Positions 42,656 to 53,049 are shown, counted from the stretch's first letter. The stretch: 64,000 bases of DNA from Alicycliphilus denitrificans_A (GCF_044792555.1 NZ_CP126239.1:186001-250000), one strand, 5' to 3'. Notes: generated from the letters alone by a model not told the origin. Translations and numbers: made by a program.

Positions 42656-45075
42656 TGTCCGCTCATGACCGAGGCTGCCAGGTGCACCAGACTATCCCAA
42701 TGCTTTTCGATCAAAGCGACGTCGACATTGGCTTCGCACACCGCAGCGATTTCTGCGGGCACTTTGGTGCCGCGTGGCACAAAGAGGTGGCGCTGTTTGA
42801 GTTCCTTCAACCGCGGGCAAAGATCAAAACCAAGCAAACGGGCATGTGACATGGCAAAGTCGGTGTAGCCATGGGTATCCACAGCAAGCTGGCTGGTCTC
42901 CAGCTTTTCTTGGCGGATGACACCTTCAATGGCCACGCCCGCCTGGCGCTCATTGAGCACAAAGGGCTGCGCATGGAAGATGCCCCACCGGTCTTTTACA
43001 TGGGAGTAGATTCCAATGGAAGGTGTGTTGCGCCGAGGATCAAGCCGGGCTTGCCACACCCGTTTGGTGGTCTCCATGCTCATCATGTCAGAAGATGCCA
43101 AATCGGACCGCCCCCAGGTGGCGGCAATCGGGTGTCGCTGCATGAATTCCAGCACAGCCTGGCAGGCCTGGCTCAGACGCCGTTCGTCCCGCGCCCAGCG
43201 CATGGCCTGGCGAATGCTGGTGGCAGACAATTGCGGAATCATGCGCGCGCATTCGACCGCAGTCAGACTGGTGCCGTGGGCCATGATGCCGGCATAGACC
43301 ATCAGCAGCTCGTCGGTAGAGCGCGGCTCACGTCCGAGCATGATCCAGCTAAAGCGCACCTGGGCGTCAACGGCCAGAATCACTTCCGGCAATTGAACCT
43401 CACCGATGCGGTGATCCAAAGCCGCGCGCAGCTTGGTCACTTCTGGGTCTTCGTCCTCTGCGGGCAATGGCGACAAATGGAGTTCATCATCCACGCGCAG
43501 TACGCCACTGCGGGCTGCAGCGGCCACCGCATCGACACCGGCAGTTACTCTGGCCAGCAAAGGCTTCAAGAAAGTGGCAGCCTTGCTGGGTAACGATAGA
43601 CGGGCATAGTGTTTCTTGGACTCTGCCTGCCAACGCTCGTCCGTGAAGAACAAGCGCGCACGACCCCGAAAGCTCAGGCTGTGCTCAATCCAGACCGAGC
43701 CATTGCGCACCGCGCGGCGCAGGGCAAACAGGGTGGCCACCTCCAACGCCTGAAACGCCCGTTCCCGGTCTGGGCTGGAGATCGAAACCTGCCAGATCAT
43801 TCCCAGACTTGGTGCCACCACTTCAACTGGCAGCTTTCTGGATCCTTTGAGATATAAAGCTTGCAGCTTGGCAAGGTACTCGATGGCAGGATGCTCGCCG
43901 GTGGCCTGCCAGGGCAGCTTTGCAATGGCGACGAGCAACGACCGCACGGGGCGAATTCCATCAATCAATCCCTCGCGGACCAGGGAGGCCCTGCTCGGTG
44001 GTTTGCGTTTCTGGGTTTCGGTGATCAAGGCTTCAAGACGGGCACGCAACTCAGCATCTGGCACCGCACCTTGCGCGCTCAAGGCAACAAGTTCGCCGAG
44101 CAGCGTTTTGTACATTGCGGCCCAATTGACGGTAGCGGGGACATCGGCGGCAGCCTGACGCCACAGATCGGCGATCCGGCGCTGCACCATAAGGATCAAC
44201 TGGTCTGTGGTGGTGAACAGGCAATACCGAAGAAAGCATGCGACCTCCACGGTGCGCGCTGGCTCTTTGATCTTGGCTCCGGCTGAGGGCGGCCTGGAGA
44301 CAAGTCGGCGCGCGTAGCGGCGCAAGATGAGATCGGGGATGTCTGCCAGGTGCTTATGAACGTCCAGCGTGTAAAGCAGGTCGATGCGCTCCAGTACCTC
44401 GCTGATTTGGCGGGTTGAGTGTTTCGCCGGTGCAGCCCATAGCCAACTCTGCTGGGTTTGTCCATCTGGGCGCAGCTCTGAAACTGAGGCTCGCCAGCGA
44501 TCAAGTGTTGCTGGATCAACGCTGGCGGCGATGGCGGTGCCTGTTTCAACTTCAAGCTGGGCAAGTGCCGCCGCAATCAGTGTCCGAATTGCCCGCTCGT
44601 GCACGATCACCAGCTTGTTCTTGTACAGCCATTGACGCGCCCGCACGAGTAGCTGATCGCGGTCGGCGCAGCGCGCCACTTCGTCGCGCAGTTCACGTAC
44701 CAGTGAGCGGCGCTGGTGCTCGCTCATCCACTGGAATCCAAGGACCGTGCAGGCTACTTGTTGGTGATCGAATAGCGTGCGCCCGCGTTCATACATGGCT
44801 CTCAGCGAGGCGACTTCTGGTGCTGCAATGCCAAGCTCGTTGCCAAGGTGGCGCCACAAGGCTACTGGAATTACCCGAAAGGCACCGAGCAAACGCCCAC
44901 TCATGCGCAGGAAACCAATATGGAGCGCCAGACCAAGCTTGTGGGAATCACCTCGGCGTGCATTGATTGCGTCGCGCTCGGCACCATCGAAGGTGAAAAA
45001 TGCCTTCATCTCGAAGTCGCTGATATCGCGGGGGAGCCCACGCATCCCCAAAAACGTTGTGTGCCAACCCTGCAT
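42656..45075 (-). pseudogene. tnpA: IS1071 transposase, N-terminal part
   Basis: About 806 codons from the start MQGWHTTFLGMRGLPRD to DSLVHLAASVMSG, where homology stops at 42656. Compared with the full 971-residue protein, about 165 C-terminal residues including the catalytic Glu region (LNRGEAVNALKRAIYTG) are missing. Not functional on its own. Confidence 0.92.
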
Positions 45076-45220
45076 CGTGAACCTCAAAAGTGGGAGGCCA
45101 CCATACCCGTTTACAAAGCGAACAGGAAAGTCAATGAAATCAACGGTCTACCCAGACCACCCCCGCGCCAGTGCTAGCTTTGCGTACCGTCACTTATTGC
45201 ACTGAAAACGAGGAGACCCC
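42656..45220 (-). mobile_element. IS1071 copy 2, truncated by transposon insertion
   Basis: Identical in type to copy 3 from 42656 to the terminal repeat ending CGAGGAGACCCC at 45220. The tnpA 3' end and the left terminal repeat are missing because the Tn3-family end at 42655 replaces them. It borders the redox island on its right side, in opposite orientation to copy 3. Confidence 0.92.
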
Positions 45221-45247
45221 TATAAATACCATTGATCTTGCTACTCA

Positions 45248-45261
45248 TTGATCCATAACAA
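45248..45261. promoter_or_regulatory. FNR/DNR-type operator before nirK
   Basis: TTGATCCATAACAA matches the FNR/DNR consensus TTGAT-N4-ATCAA at nine of ten fixed positions. It lies 69-82 bp before the nirK start and 28 bp after the IS1071 end, so oxygen- or NO-dependent activation of nirK by a host regulator is likely. Confidence 0.6.
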
Positions 45262-45329
45262 GTTTTTCTTGGCACGGCGTTCGCATAGTCAGTACTGCCG
45301 CACCGGCAGAAAAGATCAAGGAACCCACC

Positions 45330-46802
45330 ATGCAACGCAACTTTTGCTTCGGCGTGATCACCGCCGCCATCTATGTCATGACCACGGCCTTGTCCGTGCA
45401 TGCCCAGCCGGCCGCCCATTCGACGCACTTGGCTGCATCGAGCAGTCCCGCAACTTCGGCAGTTCAGTCTGCAGCTACCAAGCGCTACGAGCTGCACACC
45501 AACATCGTCGATGGCAAGATGGTGTTCGTCGACGACAAGGGCCAGGTGAACCCCACGCTCGCGGCCAATGCGGGCGACACGGTCGAGATCGCGCTCCAAA
45601 GCGGCGAAGGCGCTGAGCACGACTTGGTGATTCCCGAGCTGAACGTCGCGTCAGCGAAATTCAGCGCTGGTACCGGCAAGACCACGCTGCGCTTCAAGGT
45701 GCCGCGCTCGGGCACCTTCACCTACTACTGCTCGATCCCAGGTCATCGGCAGATTGGCATGGAGGGAAAACTCCAAGTGAGCGGACCAGCGGTCGCCGAA
45801 GCGGGCACGCCCCCCGCTGCGAAATCCGATTCGAGCCAGGCCGCGCTCTACACTCCTGCGCCGGTGCCCCAGCGCGCGGCCGACCCGTCTGCCGTCAGCG
45901 TCGCTGCCAATCCCTCGGCGGTGCCCGCCGCCATCGGCAGCCGTGCGCCGAAAACGCTCAAATACCGCATGGAGACGGTCGAGCTGCCAGGCAAGCTCGA
46001 TGACGGCACCAGCTTCACCTACTGGACTTTCGATCGCCAAGTACCCGGCCCCATGCTGCGCGCGCGCGTGGGCGACACGGTCGAGTTGACGCTGGCCAAT
46101 GCCCGCGACAGCAAGATGATCCATTCGATCGACCTGCACTCCGTCACGGGTGGTCATGGCGGCGGCGAGCACACACAGGTGGCGCCCGGCCAGGAAAAGA
46201 CCATTGCCTTCAAGGCGCTCAACCCTGGCCTGTACGTCTACCACTGCGCCACGCCGCTGGTGCCGCAGCACATCGCGGCCGGCATGTACGGAATGATCCT
46301 GGTCGAGCCCGAAGGTGGCCTCACCAAGGTGGACCGCGAGTACTACGTGATGCAGGGCGAGATGTACACCGGCCGGCCGCACGGTGCCAAGGTGCATCAG
46401 GAGGCCGACCTCGAGAAGATGGCCAATGAGCTGCCCGACTATTACGTCTTCAACGGGGCAGTCGGCGCGTTGAGCAAGACCCATACGCTCCAGGCCAAGG
46501 TGGGCGAGACCGTGCGCATCTTCTTCGGCGTCGGCGGGCCCAACAAGATCTCGTCGTTCCACGTCATCGGGGAAATCTTCGACACCGTGTACAGCGAAGG
46601 CTCATTCTCGGGCCTCAAGCACGACGTGCAGACCACGCTGGTGGCACCCGGCGGCGCGACCATCGTCGAGATCAAGGTGCAGCACCCCGGCAGCTACCTC
46701 CTGGTGGACCACGCCCTGTCGCGCGCCGGCAAGGGCGCGGTTGGCGTGCTCGAAGTCACTGGCGAGCCCGTGCCCGGCGTTTACAAGGCTGGCGCCCTGT
46801 AA
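45330..46802 (+). CDS. nirK: Copper nitrite reductase, AniA type with extra cupredoxin
   Basis: 490 residues with signal peptide (cut near LSVHAQ). Residues about 50-150 form an extra cupredoxin domain with a type 1 copper pattern (H in EGAEHDLVIPE, YYCSIPGHRQIGM). The NirK core follows: IHSIDLHSVTGG (type 1 His, catalytic Asp, type 2 His), YVYHCATPLVPQHIAAGMYG (type 2 His, then type 1 Cys, His, Met), SSFHVIGEIF (catalytic His) and YLLVDHALSRA (third type 2 His). All ligands are kept, so it should reduce nitrite to NO in the periplasm, the cupredoxin perhaps passing electrons. AAGGA precedes the ATG. Confidence 0.93.
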   Translation: MQRNFCFGVITAAIYVMTTALSVHAQPAAHSTHLAASSSPATSAVQSAATKRYELHTNIVDGKMVFVDDKGQVNPTLAANAGDTVEIALQSGEGAEHDLVIPELNVASAKFSAGTGKTTLRFKVPRSGTFTYYCSIPGHRQIGMEGKLQVSGPAVAEAGTPPAAKSDSSQAALYTPAPVPQRAADPSAVSVAANPSAVPAAIGSRAPKTLKYRMETVELPGKLDDGTSFTYWTFDRQVPGPMLRARVGDTVELTLANARDSKMIHSIDLHSVTGGHGGGEHTQVAPGQEKTIAFKALNPGLYVYHCATPLVPQHIAAGMYGMILVEPEGGLTKVDREYYVMQGEMYTGRPHGAKVHQEADLEKMANELPDYYVFNGAVGALSKTHTLQAKVGETVRIFFGVGGPNKISSFHVIGEIFDTVYSEGSFSGLKHDVQTTLVAPGGATIVEIKVQHPGSYLLVDHALSRAGKGAVGVLEVTGEPVPGVYKAGAL

Positions 46803-46866
46803 CCCATCTCAGTTTGCCCAATCACCGGCATCGGTAGACTGAAAATCCAATATTAGGTCGCCCAAA

Positions 46867-47550
46867 ATGCGCATTCTGGTTGTCGAAGACGAACCCAAAG
46901 TTGCCCAAGCCCTGAAGACCGGTCTTTCCGGCGAGGGATACGAGGTGACGCTGGCCGCCACCGGAGAGGATGGGTTCTTTCTCATCTCCTCGGCAGTCTT
47001 CGATTTCGTCATCCTGGACATCATGTTGCCGGGGCGCGACGGGCTGGAGATGCTGGCCGCCATGCGCAAACTAGGTCAATCGACACCCGTATTGATCCTT
47101 TCAGCCCGGGATACCGTGGAAGATCGTATCAGGGGCCTCGACCTGGGCGCCGACGACTACCTGGTCAAACCATTTGCCTTCGACGAACTGCTGGCCCGCA
47201 TCCGCGCCTTGCTCCGCCGCGGGCGGCCAAAGGAAACGCTGCGCCTGAAGGCCGCCGATGTCGAGATGGATCTGGTCACCCGCAGCGTCCGCCGTGCTGG
47301 CATGGCGCTGGAACTGACCACTCGGGAGTTTGAGCTGCTGGAGTTCCTGTTACGCCATCAGGGCAGCCTGGTTTCCCGCGAAATGATTGCCCGGGATGTC
47401 TGGAAAACGGCACAACGAGCCACGCCGCTGGATAACGTCATCGATGTCCATATCGGCCGATTGCGGCGAAAGCTCGACGATGGCCATACCCAAAAACTCA
47501 TCCACACACTGCGCGGGGTGGGTTTCATGCTGCGCGAAGAAGCCCTGTAG
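46867..47550 (+). CDS. OmpR-family response regulator
   Basis: 227 residues. Receiver domain with acidic EDE near residue 8, phospho-acceptor Asp in FVILDIMLPG (about residue 52), Ser in LILSARD and Lys in YLVKPF. The winged-helix DNA-binding domain ends with NVIDVHIGRLRRKLDD and RGVGFMLRE. It is closest in style to the CusR/CopR metal-response group. Starts 64 bp after nirK. Its partner kinase is most likely the one at 50498, separated by the cytochrome and porin genes. Confidence 0.9.
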   Translation: MRILVVEDEPKVAQALKTGLSGEGYEVTLAATGEDGFFLISSAVFDFVILDIMLPGRDGLEMLAAMRKLGQSTPVLILSARDTVEDRIRGLDLGADDYLVKPFAFDELLARIRALLRRGRPKETLRLKAADVEMDLVTRSVRRAGMALELTTREFELLEFLLRHQGSLVSREMIARDVWKTAQRATPLDNVIDVHIGRLRRKLDDGHTQKLIHTLRGVGFMLREEAL

Positions 47551-47616
47551 GCCATCGCCAGCATGCCAATTTTTTGCAGAAACAACTTCCCGAAAACTTG
47601 TAGAAGGGGGACTTCC

Positions 47617-49398
47617 ATGAGAAACATCGCAACAACATCCTGGCTAAGACGGATAGGACGGTATTCCATCGTCGCTATCGGCCTGGCCGGATTTATCAAC
47701 CTGGCTTCGGCGCAAACCACGCTGACGCCAACCGAAACCATGTCGGCGGCCCGCGAGGCGCACCGGGTCGAGTCGGGGCAGAAGTTCTTCGGCGACGCCA
47801 AGTATGCCGGCAGCGACAGTTGCCAGTCCTGCCACGAGAAGCAATACGGCGAATGGAAGGCCACCTGGCATTCCAAGATGCAACGTGCCGTGTCCCCCGA
47901 TGTCATCGTCGGCGATTTCAACAACCGGATCATCACTTACAAGGACGTGGCCGCCAAGGACAAGGACAGCAAGCCGGTCAAGGACAAGGACGGCAAGCCG
48001 GTCAAGCTGACCTTCCAGGTCCGCGCCCACCGCGAGGGCGACAAGTTCTTCTTCACCGTGCTCGACAAGGACAATCCGGCCAACGACCAGACCTACGAGA
48101 TTTACAAGGTCTTGGGCGGCAAGTGGGACCAGCAATACGAGATCAAGGTCGGCGAGAACCTGCTGCCGGGGATACTGCGCTGGTCGGTCGAAAACAAGGA
48201 CTGGATCAATAATTCCTACCGCCCTTACGACTGGGTGGTGCCGGACGGCACGCCCGACGGCCGCCCGCGCAAGATGGAAGAACTGCCGAAGAACCGCTTC
48301 GCCGAGGGCAAATGCTCGGGCTGCCATACCACCGGCAACGACTTTTTCAAGGACGAAGCCGCCGGTCACTGGAAGGTCAAGCCGAACGGCAAGAGCGAGA
48401 TGGCCGTCGGCTGCGAGCGCTGCCACGGCCCGGCGAGCAAGCATGTGGCCGAGGCGGAGGAAGCGAAAGCGTCCGGCAAGAAGCTCGCGCCGGAGGCAAC
48501 GACTATCGTCCATCCGCTGAAGGATCTCAACAGCCTGCAACAGACCGAGTTGTGCGCCCAATGCCACGGGCGCCACGCCAACAAGAAGATCCCCGACCTC
48601 GCCTTCCAGACAGGCTTCCGTCCCGGCGATGTCGACATGACCACCCGCGGCCGCTTCTGGAACTATTCGGGCACGCCTGACCCGGAAGAGAACTATTACT
48701 TCTGGCCCAACGACTGGTCCAAGCGCAACCGCCAGCAATGGCAGGACTTCACCAAGAGCAAGCACTTCACCAAGGCCGGCATGACCTGCCTGACCTGCCA
48801 TACCTTCCACGGCGAGCCGGAGAAAACCCAGCTCCGCATGAAGCCCGAACAACTGTGCGTCTCCTGCCATAGCAACGGCGGCTATGCCAAGCGCCCCAAC
48901 GCCGAGATGTTCAAGGACAGTCCGATGGAGAAGGCTGGGGTGCAGTGTATCGATTGCCACATGCCGAAGAACGGCTACCGGTCCGGTCCGACGGCCGACA
49001 AACCACATCCGTGGGATGTCACTGCGCACACCTTCATGGTGGCGAAACCGGAGATGGAATTGCGCCAGGGCATCCGCAGCAGTTGCGCGACCTGCCATGA
49101 AGGCGCAGGCAAGAAGTTGCAGTCCGGTGTTCAGACTCCAGCTTTCGACACCAACACCCTCGACATCATGCTCAAGCAAAAGCAGGCCATGACACGGGCC
49201 GACATTGACGAGGTGGAAAAACTGCTGAAGTCGGTTTCGACCAAGAACCCGCAGGCCAAAAAACTGGCCGACGAGGCGCGCGGCAAGCTGAACTTCGTAC
49301 TGCTCGACGGTAGCCTCGGTTTCCACAATCAGGAGAAGGCGATGGCTAGCATTGCCGAGGCCAAAAAACTGGCCGAGAAGGCTGCCAAGAGCAAGTAA
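47617..49398 (+). CDS. Octaheme c-type cytochrome
   Basis: 593 residues from ATG 47617, six bases after AGAAGGGGG. Signal peptide MRNIATTSWLRRIGRYSIVA, cut near LASAQ. Eight CxxCH haem sites at about residues 69, 233, 266, 313, 391, 414, 444 and 490. A region of about 160 residues between haems 1 and 2 contains a KDKDxKPVK repeat and could be a separate beta domain. The overall look is of the cytochrome c554-like multihaem group. Periplasmic electron transfer or a reductase activity is expected, but the substrate is unknown. It precedes a porin and a kinase. A C-terminal helix rich in Ala and Lys follows the last haem. Confidence 0.88.
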   Translation: MRNIATTSWLRRIGRYSIVAIGLAGFINLASAQTTLTPTETMSAAREAHRVESGQKFFGDAKYAGSDSCQSCHEKQYGEWKATWHSKMQRAVSPDVIVGDFNNRIITYKDVAAKDKDSKPVKDKDGKPVKLTFQVRAHREGDKFFFTVLDKDNPANDQTYEIYKVLGGKWDQQYEIKVGENLLPGILRWSVENKDWINNSYRPYDWVVPDGTPDGRPRKMEELPKNRFAEGKCSGCHTTGNDFFKDEAAGHWKVKPNGKSEMAVGCERCHGPASKHVAEAEEAKASGKKLAPEATTIVHPLKDLNSLQQTELCAQCHGRHANKKIPDLAFQTGFRPGDVDMTTRGRFWNYSGTPDPEENYYFWPNDWSKRNRQQWQDFTKSKHFTKAGMTCLTCHTFHGEPEKTQLRMKPEQLCVSCHSNGGYAKRPNAEMFKDSPMEKAGVQCIDCHMPKNGYRSGPTADKPHPWDVTAHTFMVAKPEMELRQGIRSSCATCHEGAGKKLQSGVQTPAFDTNTLDIMLKQKQAMTRADIDEVEKLLKSVSTKNPQAKKLADEARGKLNFVLLDGSLGFHNQEKAMASIAEAKKLAEKAAKSK

Positions 49399-49412
49399 GC
49401 ATTTTTTGAATC

Positions 49413-49438
49413 AGGAAGGGGGAACTTTCCCCCTTCCT
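49413..49438 (+). terminator. Stem-loop between cytochrome and porin genes
   Basis: AGGAAGGGGG (49413-49422) pairs with CCCCCTTCCT (49429-49438) around a six-base loop. No U run follows, so it may be a partial terminator or a 3'-end stabiliser that sets cytochrome mRNA above the downstream genes. Confidence 0.55.
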
Positions 49439-49458
49439 ATCGTCAAGAGTCACTATCC

Positions 49459-50490
49459 ATGTCAAATAGAACAACACTGTTTCCTGGTATCTACGCTTGC
49501 TTGGCCGCCGTCCTTGCAACTCCCGTTATGGCGGGGGAGCCAGTATTCGGGGAGCCAACACTGTATGGCCGGATCAATGCTACGGTCGAGCGAGCCAGAA
49601 TCAGCGGCAGCAATGCAGAAACCGAGTTGGTGGACAATGCGTCCCGTCTTGGCATGCGTGCGGGCAAGGCACTCTCAGACGAAACATCGGTAATGATTCA
49701 GCTTGAAGGCCGTATTCGTCCCGAGGGCGATCACACGGGGTGGATACTTAACCCGCGCGACAACTGGGTGGGTATCCGGAATGAGACGCTCGGGACGTTG
49801 CGTCTCGGCAGAATGGAGGGCCCCCTCTATCATGCCACCTACGATGAAACTAGCATGCACAACCATGACAGCGGCCGATCATCAGACAAACTGCTTTGGG
49901 AGGATGCGACAGGCGGACGAATGACGAAGTCGGTATATTACCGCGCCCCACTCTCCGGGCCGGTCAAGATCGAGTTGCTGCACGCCTTTCTGGACAAGGA
50001 TGACGGAAAGCAGCATGCGTCTAGTCCGCGCCATGACGAATTCGCAGTGACCTACGAGTTTGGAGAATCGAGGATCGCCGGTGGATATGCGGAGAGCCGG
50101 GATCTGGACGTCAACAAGGCATGGACGGTCGGCGCCTCCACGACAATCAAAGGGTTTGTGCTCGCTGGCTTGATCGAGAGAGCCCAAAGCCTTCCCGATG
50201 GTGGAACATCCTCGCACCGCAACTATGCTCGGGTCGCGGTGAAATATCCATTCGGCAAGCATGAGCTTCATGCCAATTATGGCGTCGCCGGCAGTTGGTC
50301 CGGCAGCCAGGATAGCGGCGCTACGCAAAGTACGCTCGGCTACAACTACAACTTGACTGAGAAAACCAAGATTTATGGGTATTTCACTCGGATCAAGAAC
50401 GATGCCAATGCCTCGTATAGCTTCCTTGAGCACACCCCCACGGGGGCATCCAACACCTCCTTAGCGCTGGGGGTAAGTCACAATTTCTGA
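49459..50490 (+). CDS. Gram-negative porin
   Basis: 343 residues. Signal peptide MSNRTTLFPGIYACLAAVLA, cut after VMA. The mature start LYGRINATVERARISGSNAE, followed by DNASRLGMRAGKALSDETSV and then NWVGIRNETLGTLRLGRMEG, is the general-porin (OmpC/beta-proteobacterial) pattern. It ends LALGVSHNF with the C-terminal Phe needed for barrel assembly. A 16-strand trimeric outer-membrane channel is expected, probably for the substrate or product of the operon. Lies 60 bp after the cytochrome gene. Confidence 0.9.
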   Translation: MSNRTTLFPGIYACLAAVLATPVMAGEPVFGEPTLYGRINATVERARISGSNAETELVDNASRLGMRAGKALSDETSVMIQLEGRIRPEGDHTGWILNPRDNWVGIRNETLGTLRLGRMEGPLYHATYDETSMHNHDSGRSSDKLLWEDATGGRMTKSVYYRAPLSGPVKIELLHAFLDKDDGKQHASSPRHDEFAVTYEFGESRIAGGYAESRDLDVNKAWTVGASTTIKGFVLAGLIERAQSLPDGGTSSHRNYARVAVKYPFGKHELHANYGVAGSWSGSQDSGATQSTLGYNYNLTEKTKIYGYFTRIKNDANASYSFLEHTPTGASNTSLALGVSHNF

Positions 50491-50497
50491 ACATTCG

Positions 50498-51964
50498 ATG
50501 CCAACCGATACAGGAACGTTGCTGACAAGGCGGTGGGCCGCCCTAAGTATCCGCGCCCGGCTGTCGATGATCTACGCCACGGCCTTGGGCGTGATGCTCG
50601 TCATCTATGCGGTTTTTGTCTACACCACAGTACGGGAACGCTTCGTTATCGAGGTTGATCATCGCCTTGATCAGGAGGTGGAGATCGCCGAACAGGCGTT
50701 GGTGCGTGACTCCTCCGGGCGGTTGTTCTGGCGGATGCCCGATCGGGTTGATGGCTATGAGACCTTGGCCAACATGTTGTGGCTCGACGTGCACCTGCCG
50801 GATGGCGCCTTAGTCTATCGCCTGGCCGGCGGTTATGCGAAAAATGGCATTGCTGATGAGCTTCCCTTTGGCCGGCGGGCGCCGGGCTTTTTCTCGGCCA
50901 AGCTCGATAGCGGTCTATCGCTCCGGGTATTGCAGCGGGAGATCGAGGTGGACGGGATTCGTGCCGTGATTCGCACGGCATTTCCCGAGGAACAGGTTGA
51001 ACGGGAATTGGCATCCTTGCTGTGGGTGCTCACCATCGGGCTGCCGTTGGCCATTGGGGCTGCTGGAATCTCCGGCTATTGGCTGGCCGGCAGGGTTCTG
51101 GCTCCGGTAGCAAAAATGACCGACGAAGCACAATCCATCACGGCTGACCGCTTGGACGCCCGTCTGCCCATCGCCAATCCCAACGACGAATTGGGCCGTC
51201 TCGGCACCACCTTCAACGATCTGTTTGCCCGGTTGGGGCAATCCTTCGATCAGTTAAAGCGCTTCACCTCCGAGGCCTCGCATGAACTGCGGACGCCCCT
51301 GACCGTCATCCGTAGCGTTGGCGAAGTAGCGCTGCGGGAACGGCGTGACGAAGCGGCTTATCGAGACACCATCGGCACGATGTTGGAGGAGGCAGATCGA
51401 CTAACTCAACTGGTACAGAGCCTGCTGATGCTGGCGCGGGCTGACAGCGGGCGCATCGTGCTTGGACGTGAAGCCTTTGACCTCGGCAGACTTACCTGGG
51501 ATGCCGTCAATCATTTGCGCGTGCTGGCCGAAGAGAAAGGACAGCAAATCGAGGTCGCGGTATCGTCATTGATGGTACTGGGTGACCCGGCGGTATTGCG
51601 GCAGGCGGTCGTCAATATTCTTGACAACGCCATCAAGCACAGCCCGCCGGACGCCGTGGTGGCCATCGCGTGCCGCACGCATGCCGACCTCGCCGAAATC
51701 ACCGTGGCGGACCAGGGACCGGGCATTCCGGCGGAGCACCTGCCGCATCTCTTCGACCGGTTCTACCGGGTCGATGCCGCCCGCGGCCGGCAGGACGGAG
51801 ACCGCCGCGGCGGTTTCGGACTGGGCTTGGCCATCGCGCGCTGGGCGGTGGAGGCCCACGGCGGGCGCATCGAGGCCGACAGCGCGCCGGGCAAGGGCAG
51901 CGTCTTCCGAATCGCATTGCCCCGCGAAAGAACCCTCTCACATCCAGAAGGAACCACACCATGA
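50498..51964 (+). CDS. Sensor histidine kinase
   Basis: 488 residues. Membrane helix at about 25-47, a periplasmic domain of about 120 residues, a second helix (LLWVLTIGLPLAIGAAGISG), HAMP (VLAPVAKMTDEAQSITADRL), HisKA with His in TSEASHELRTPLTVIRS, and HATPase with N box LDNAIKHSPP, DQGPGIP and FGLGLAIARW. CusS-like domain order. It begins eight bases after the porin stop. The NHL gene start overlaps its stop (ATGA). Likely partner of the response regulator at 46867. The signal is unknown. Confidence 0.9.
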   Translation: MPTDTGTLLTRRWAALSIRARLSMIYATALGVMLVIYAVFVYTTVRERFVIEVDHRLDQEVEIAEQALVRDSSGRLFWRMPDRVDGYETLANMLWLDVHLPDGALVYRLAGGYAKNGIADELPFGRRAPGFFSAKLDSGLSLRVLQREIEVDGIRAVIRTAFPEEQVERELASLLWVLTIGLPLAIGAAGISGYWLAGRVLAPVAKMTDEAQSITADRLDARLPIANPNDELGRLGTTFNDLFARLGQSFDQLKRFTSEASHELRTPLTVIRSVGEVALRERRDEAAYRDTIGTMLEEADRLTQLVQSLLMLARADSGRIVLGREAFDLGRLTWDAVNHLRVLAEEKGQQIEVAVSSLMVLGDPAVLRQAVVNILDNAIKHSPPDAVVAIACRTHADLAEITVADQGPGIPAEHLPHLFDRFYRVDAARGRQDGDRRGGFGLGLAIARWAVEAHGGRIEADSAPGKGSVFRIALPRERTLSHPEGTTP

Positions 51965-53049
51965 AGTATCTCGTTGCGGCCATCGTGGCCGCGCTCACTG
52001 TCGGCGGCGTCGCGGCCGGCGCCGAGCCTGAAGCATCGGTTTTCCCCAAGACCCTGCCGTTTCCCGAAGTCCGGACCCTGGCCGGAGACGGCCAGCCGGG
52101 CGCGGCGGACGGCTCGCCGGGCCGCGTCAACCGGCCTCATGGCCTGTCATACGCCAATGACGGCAGCCTCTACTTCGCCGACCGCGGCAACCATCAGGTG
52201 CGGATAGTCAGGCCAGACGGCACCGTGGCCACCGTGGCGGGAACGAGCAAGGCCGGCTTTGCCGACGGCCCGGCCAAGACTGCCCAGTTCAACGAACCCA
52301 TCGCCGTCGCGGTCGAGCGTAGCGGGGCCATCTACGTCGCCGACCGCAACAATCACCGCATCCGCAAGATCACGCCGGACGGCACGGTCATCACGCTGGC
52401 GGGCGGAGATTCGGCCGGCTTCGTCGATGGCGACCTGAAATCGGCGCGCTTCAACCAGCCCTACGGTGTCGCCCTGGATGCCGCGCAGACCACGCTCTAC
52501 GTCGCGGACTACCTCAACCACGCCATCCGCCGCATCGATCTCGTGCTGGACAAGGTGGACACGCTCGCCGGCAACGGCGCGCCCGGCTTCGCCGACGGCC
52601 AGCGCGCCACGGCGCGCTTCAACCAGCCCTACAACGTGCGCATCGACGGTCAGGGGCGCCTGTGGGTGCCTGACCAGTTGAACCATGCCGTCCGCCGGGT
52701 CACACCCGCGGGCGAGGTGACGACGGTTGCGGGTGCCGGCAAGGCAGGCTACGCCGACGGCCCGGCCGCGACGGCGCGGTTCGACAATCCGACCGGCGTC
52801 GCGCCACTGCCCAATGGCGCCGTCGTCGTGGCCGACCGCAACAACAATCGCCTGCGCCTGGTCACTCCCGACGGCGCGGTCGCCACCCTGGCGGGTACGG
52901 GCGAAGCCCGATTCGCCGATGGCGAGGTTGTCTCCGCCCGCTTCAACCAACCGCTGGACGTCGAGTTCGACGACAGCATGTCGCGCGTTCTGGTATCCGA
53001 GGACAAGGGCCATCGCCTGCGCGTGCTGCCCAAGGATACCCGTCGCTGA
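51961..53049 (+). CDS. Secreted NHL-repeat beta-propeller protein
   Basis: 362 residues with signal peptide MKYLVAAIVAALTVGGVAAG. About six repeats of 55 residues with the pattern AGFADGPA..A.FN.P.GVA....G.IYVADR.NH.IRKI.PDG.V.TLAG form an NHL propeller filling the whole mature protein. NHL propellers bind proteins or small ligands; a few are enzymes, but no catalytic site is recognised here. Translationally coupled to the kinase upstream, so it may be a periplasmic ligand or electron-carrier docking platform for this system. Confidence 0.85.
   Translation: MKYLVAAIVAALTVGGVAAGAEPEASVFPKTLPFPEVRTLAGDGQPGAADGSPGRVNRPHGLSYANDGSLYFADRGNHQVRIVRPDGTVATVAGTSKAGFADGPAKTAQFNEPIAVAVERSGAIYVADRNNHRIRKITPDGTVITLAGGDSAGFVDGDLKSARFNQPYGVALDAAQTTLYVADYLNHAIRRIDLVLDKVDTLAGNGAPGFADGQRATARFNQPYNVRIDGQGRLWVPDQLNHAVRRVTPAGEVTTVAGAGKAGYADGPAATARFDNPTGVAPLPNGAVVVADRNNNRLRLVTPDGAVATLAGTGEARFADGEVVSARFNQPLDVEFDDSMSRVLVSEDKGHRLRVLPKDTRR

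Noticed and set aside
47644..49326. 560-residue minus-strand open frame
   Set aside because: Antisense to the octaheme cytochrome, whose eight CxxCH sites and signal peptide are clear on the plus strand.
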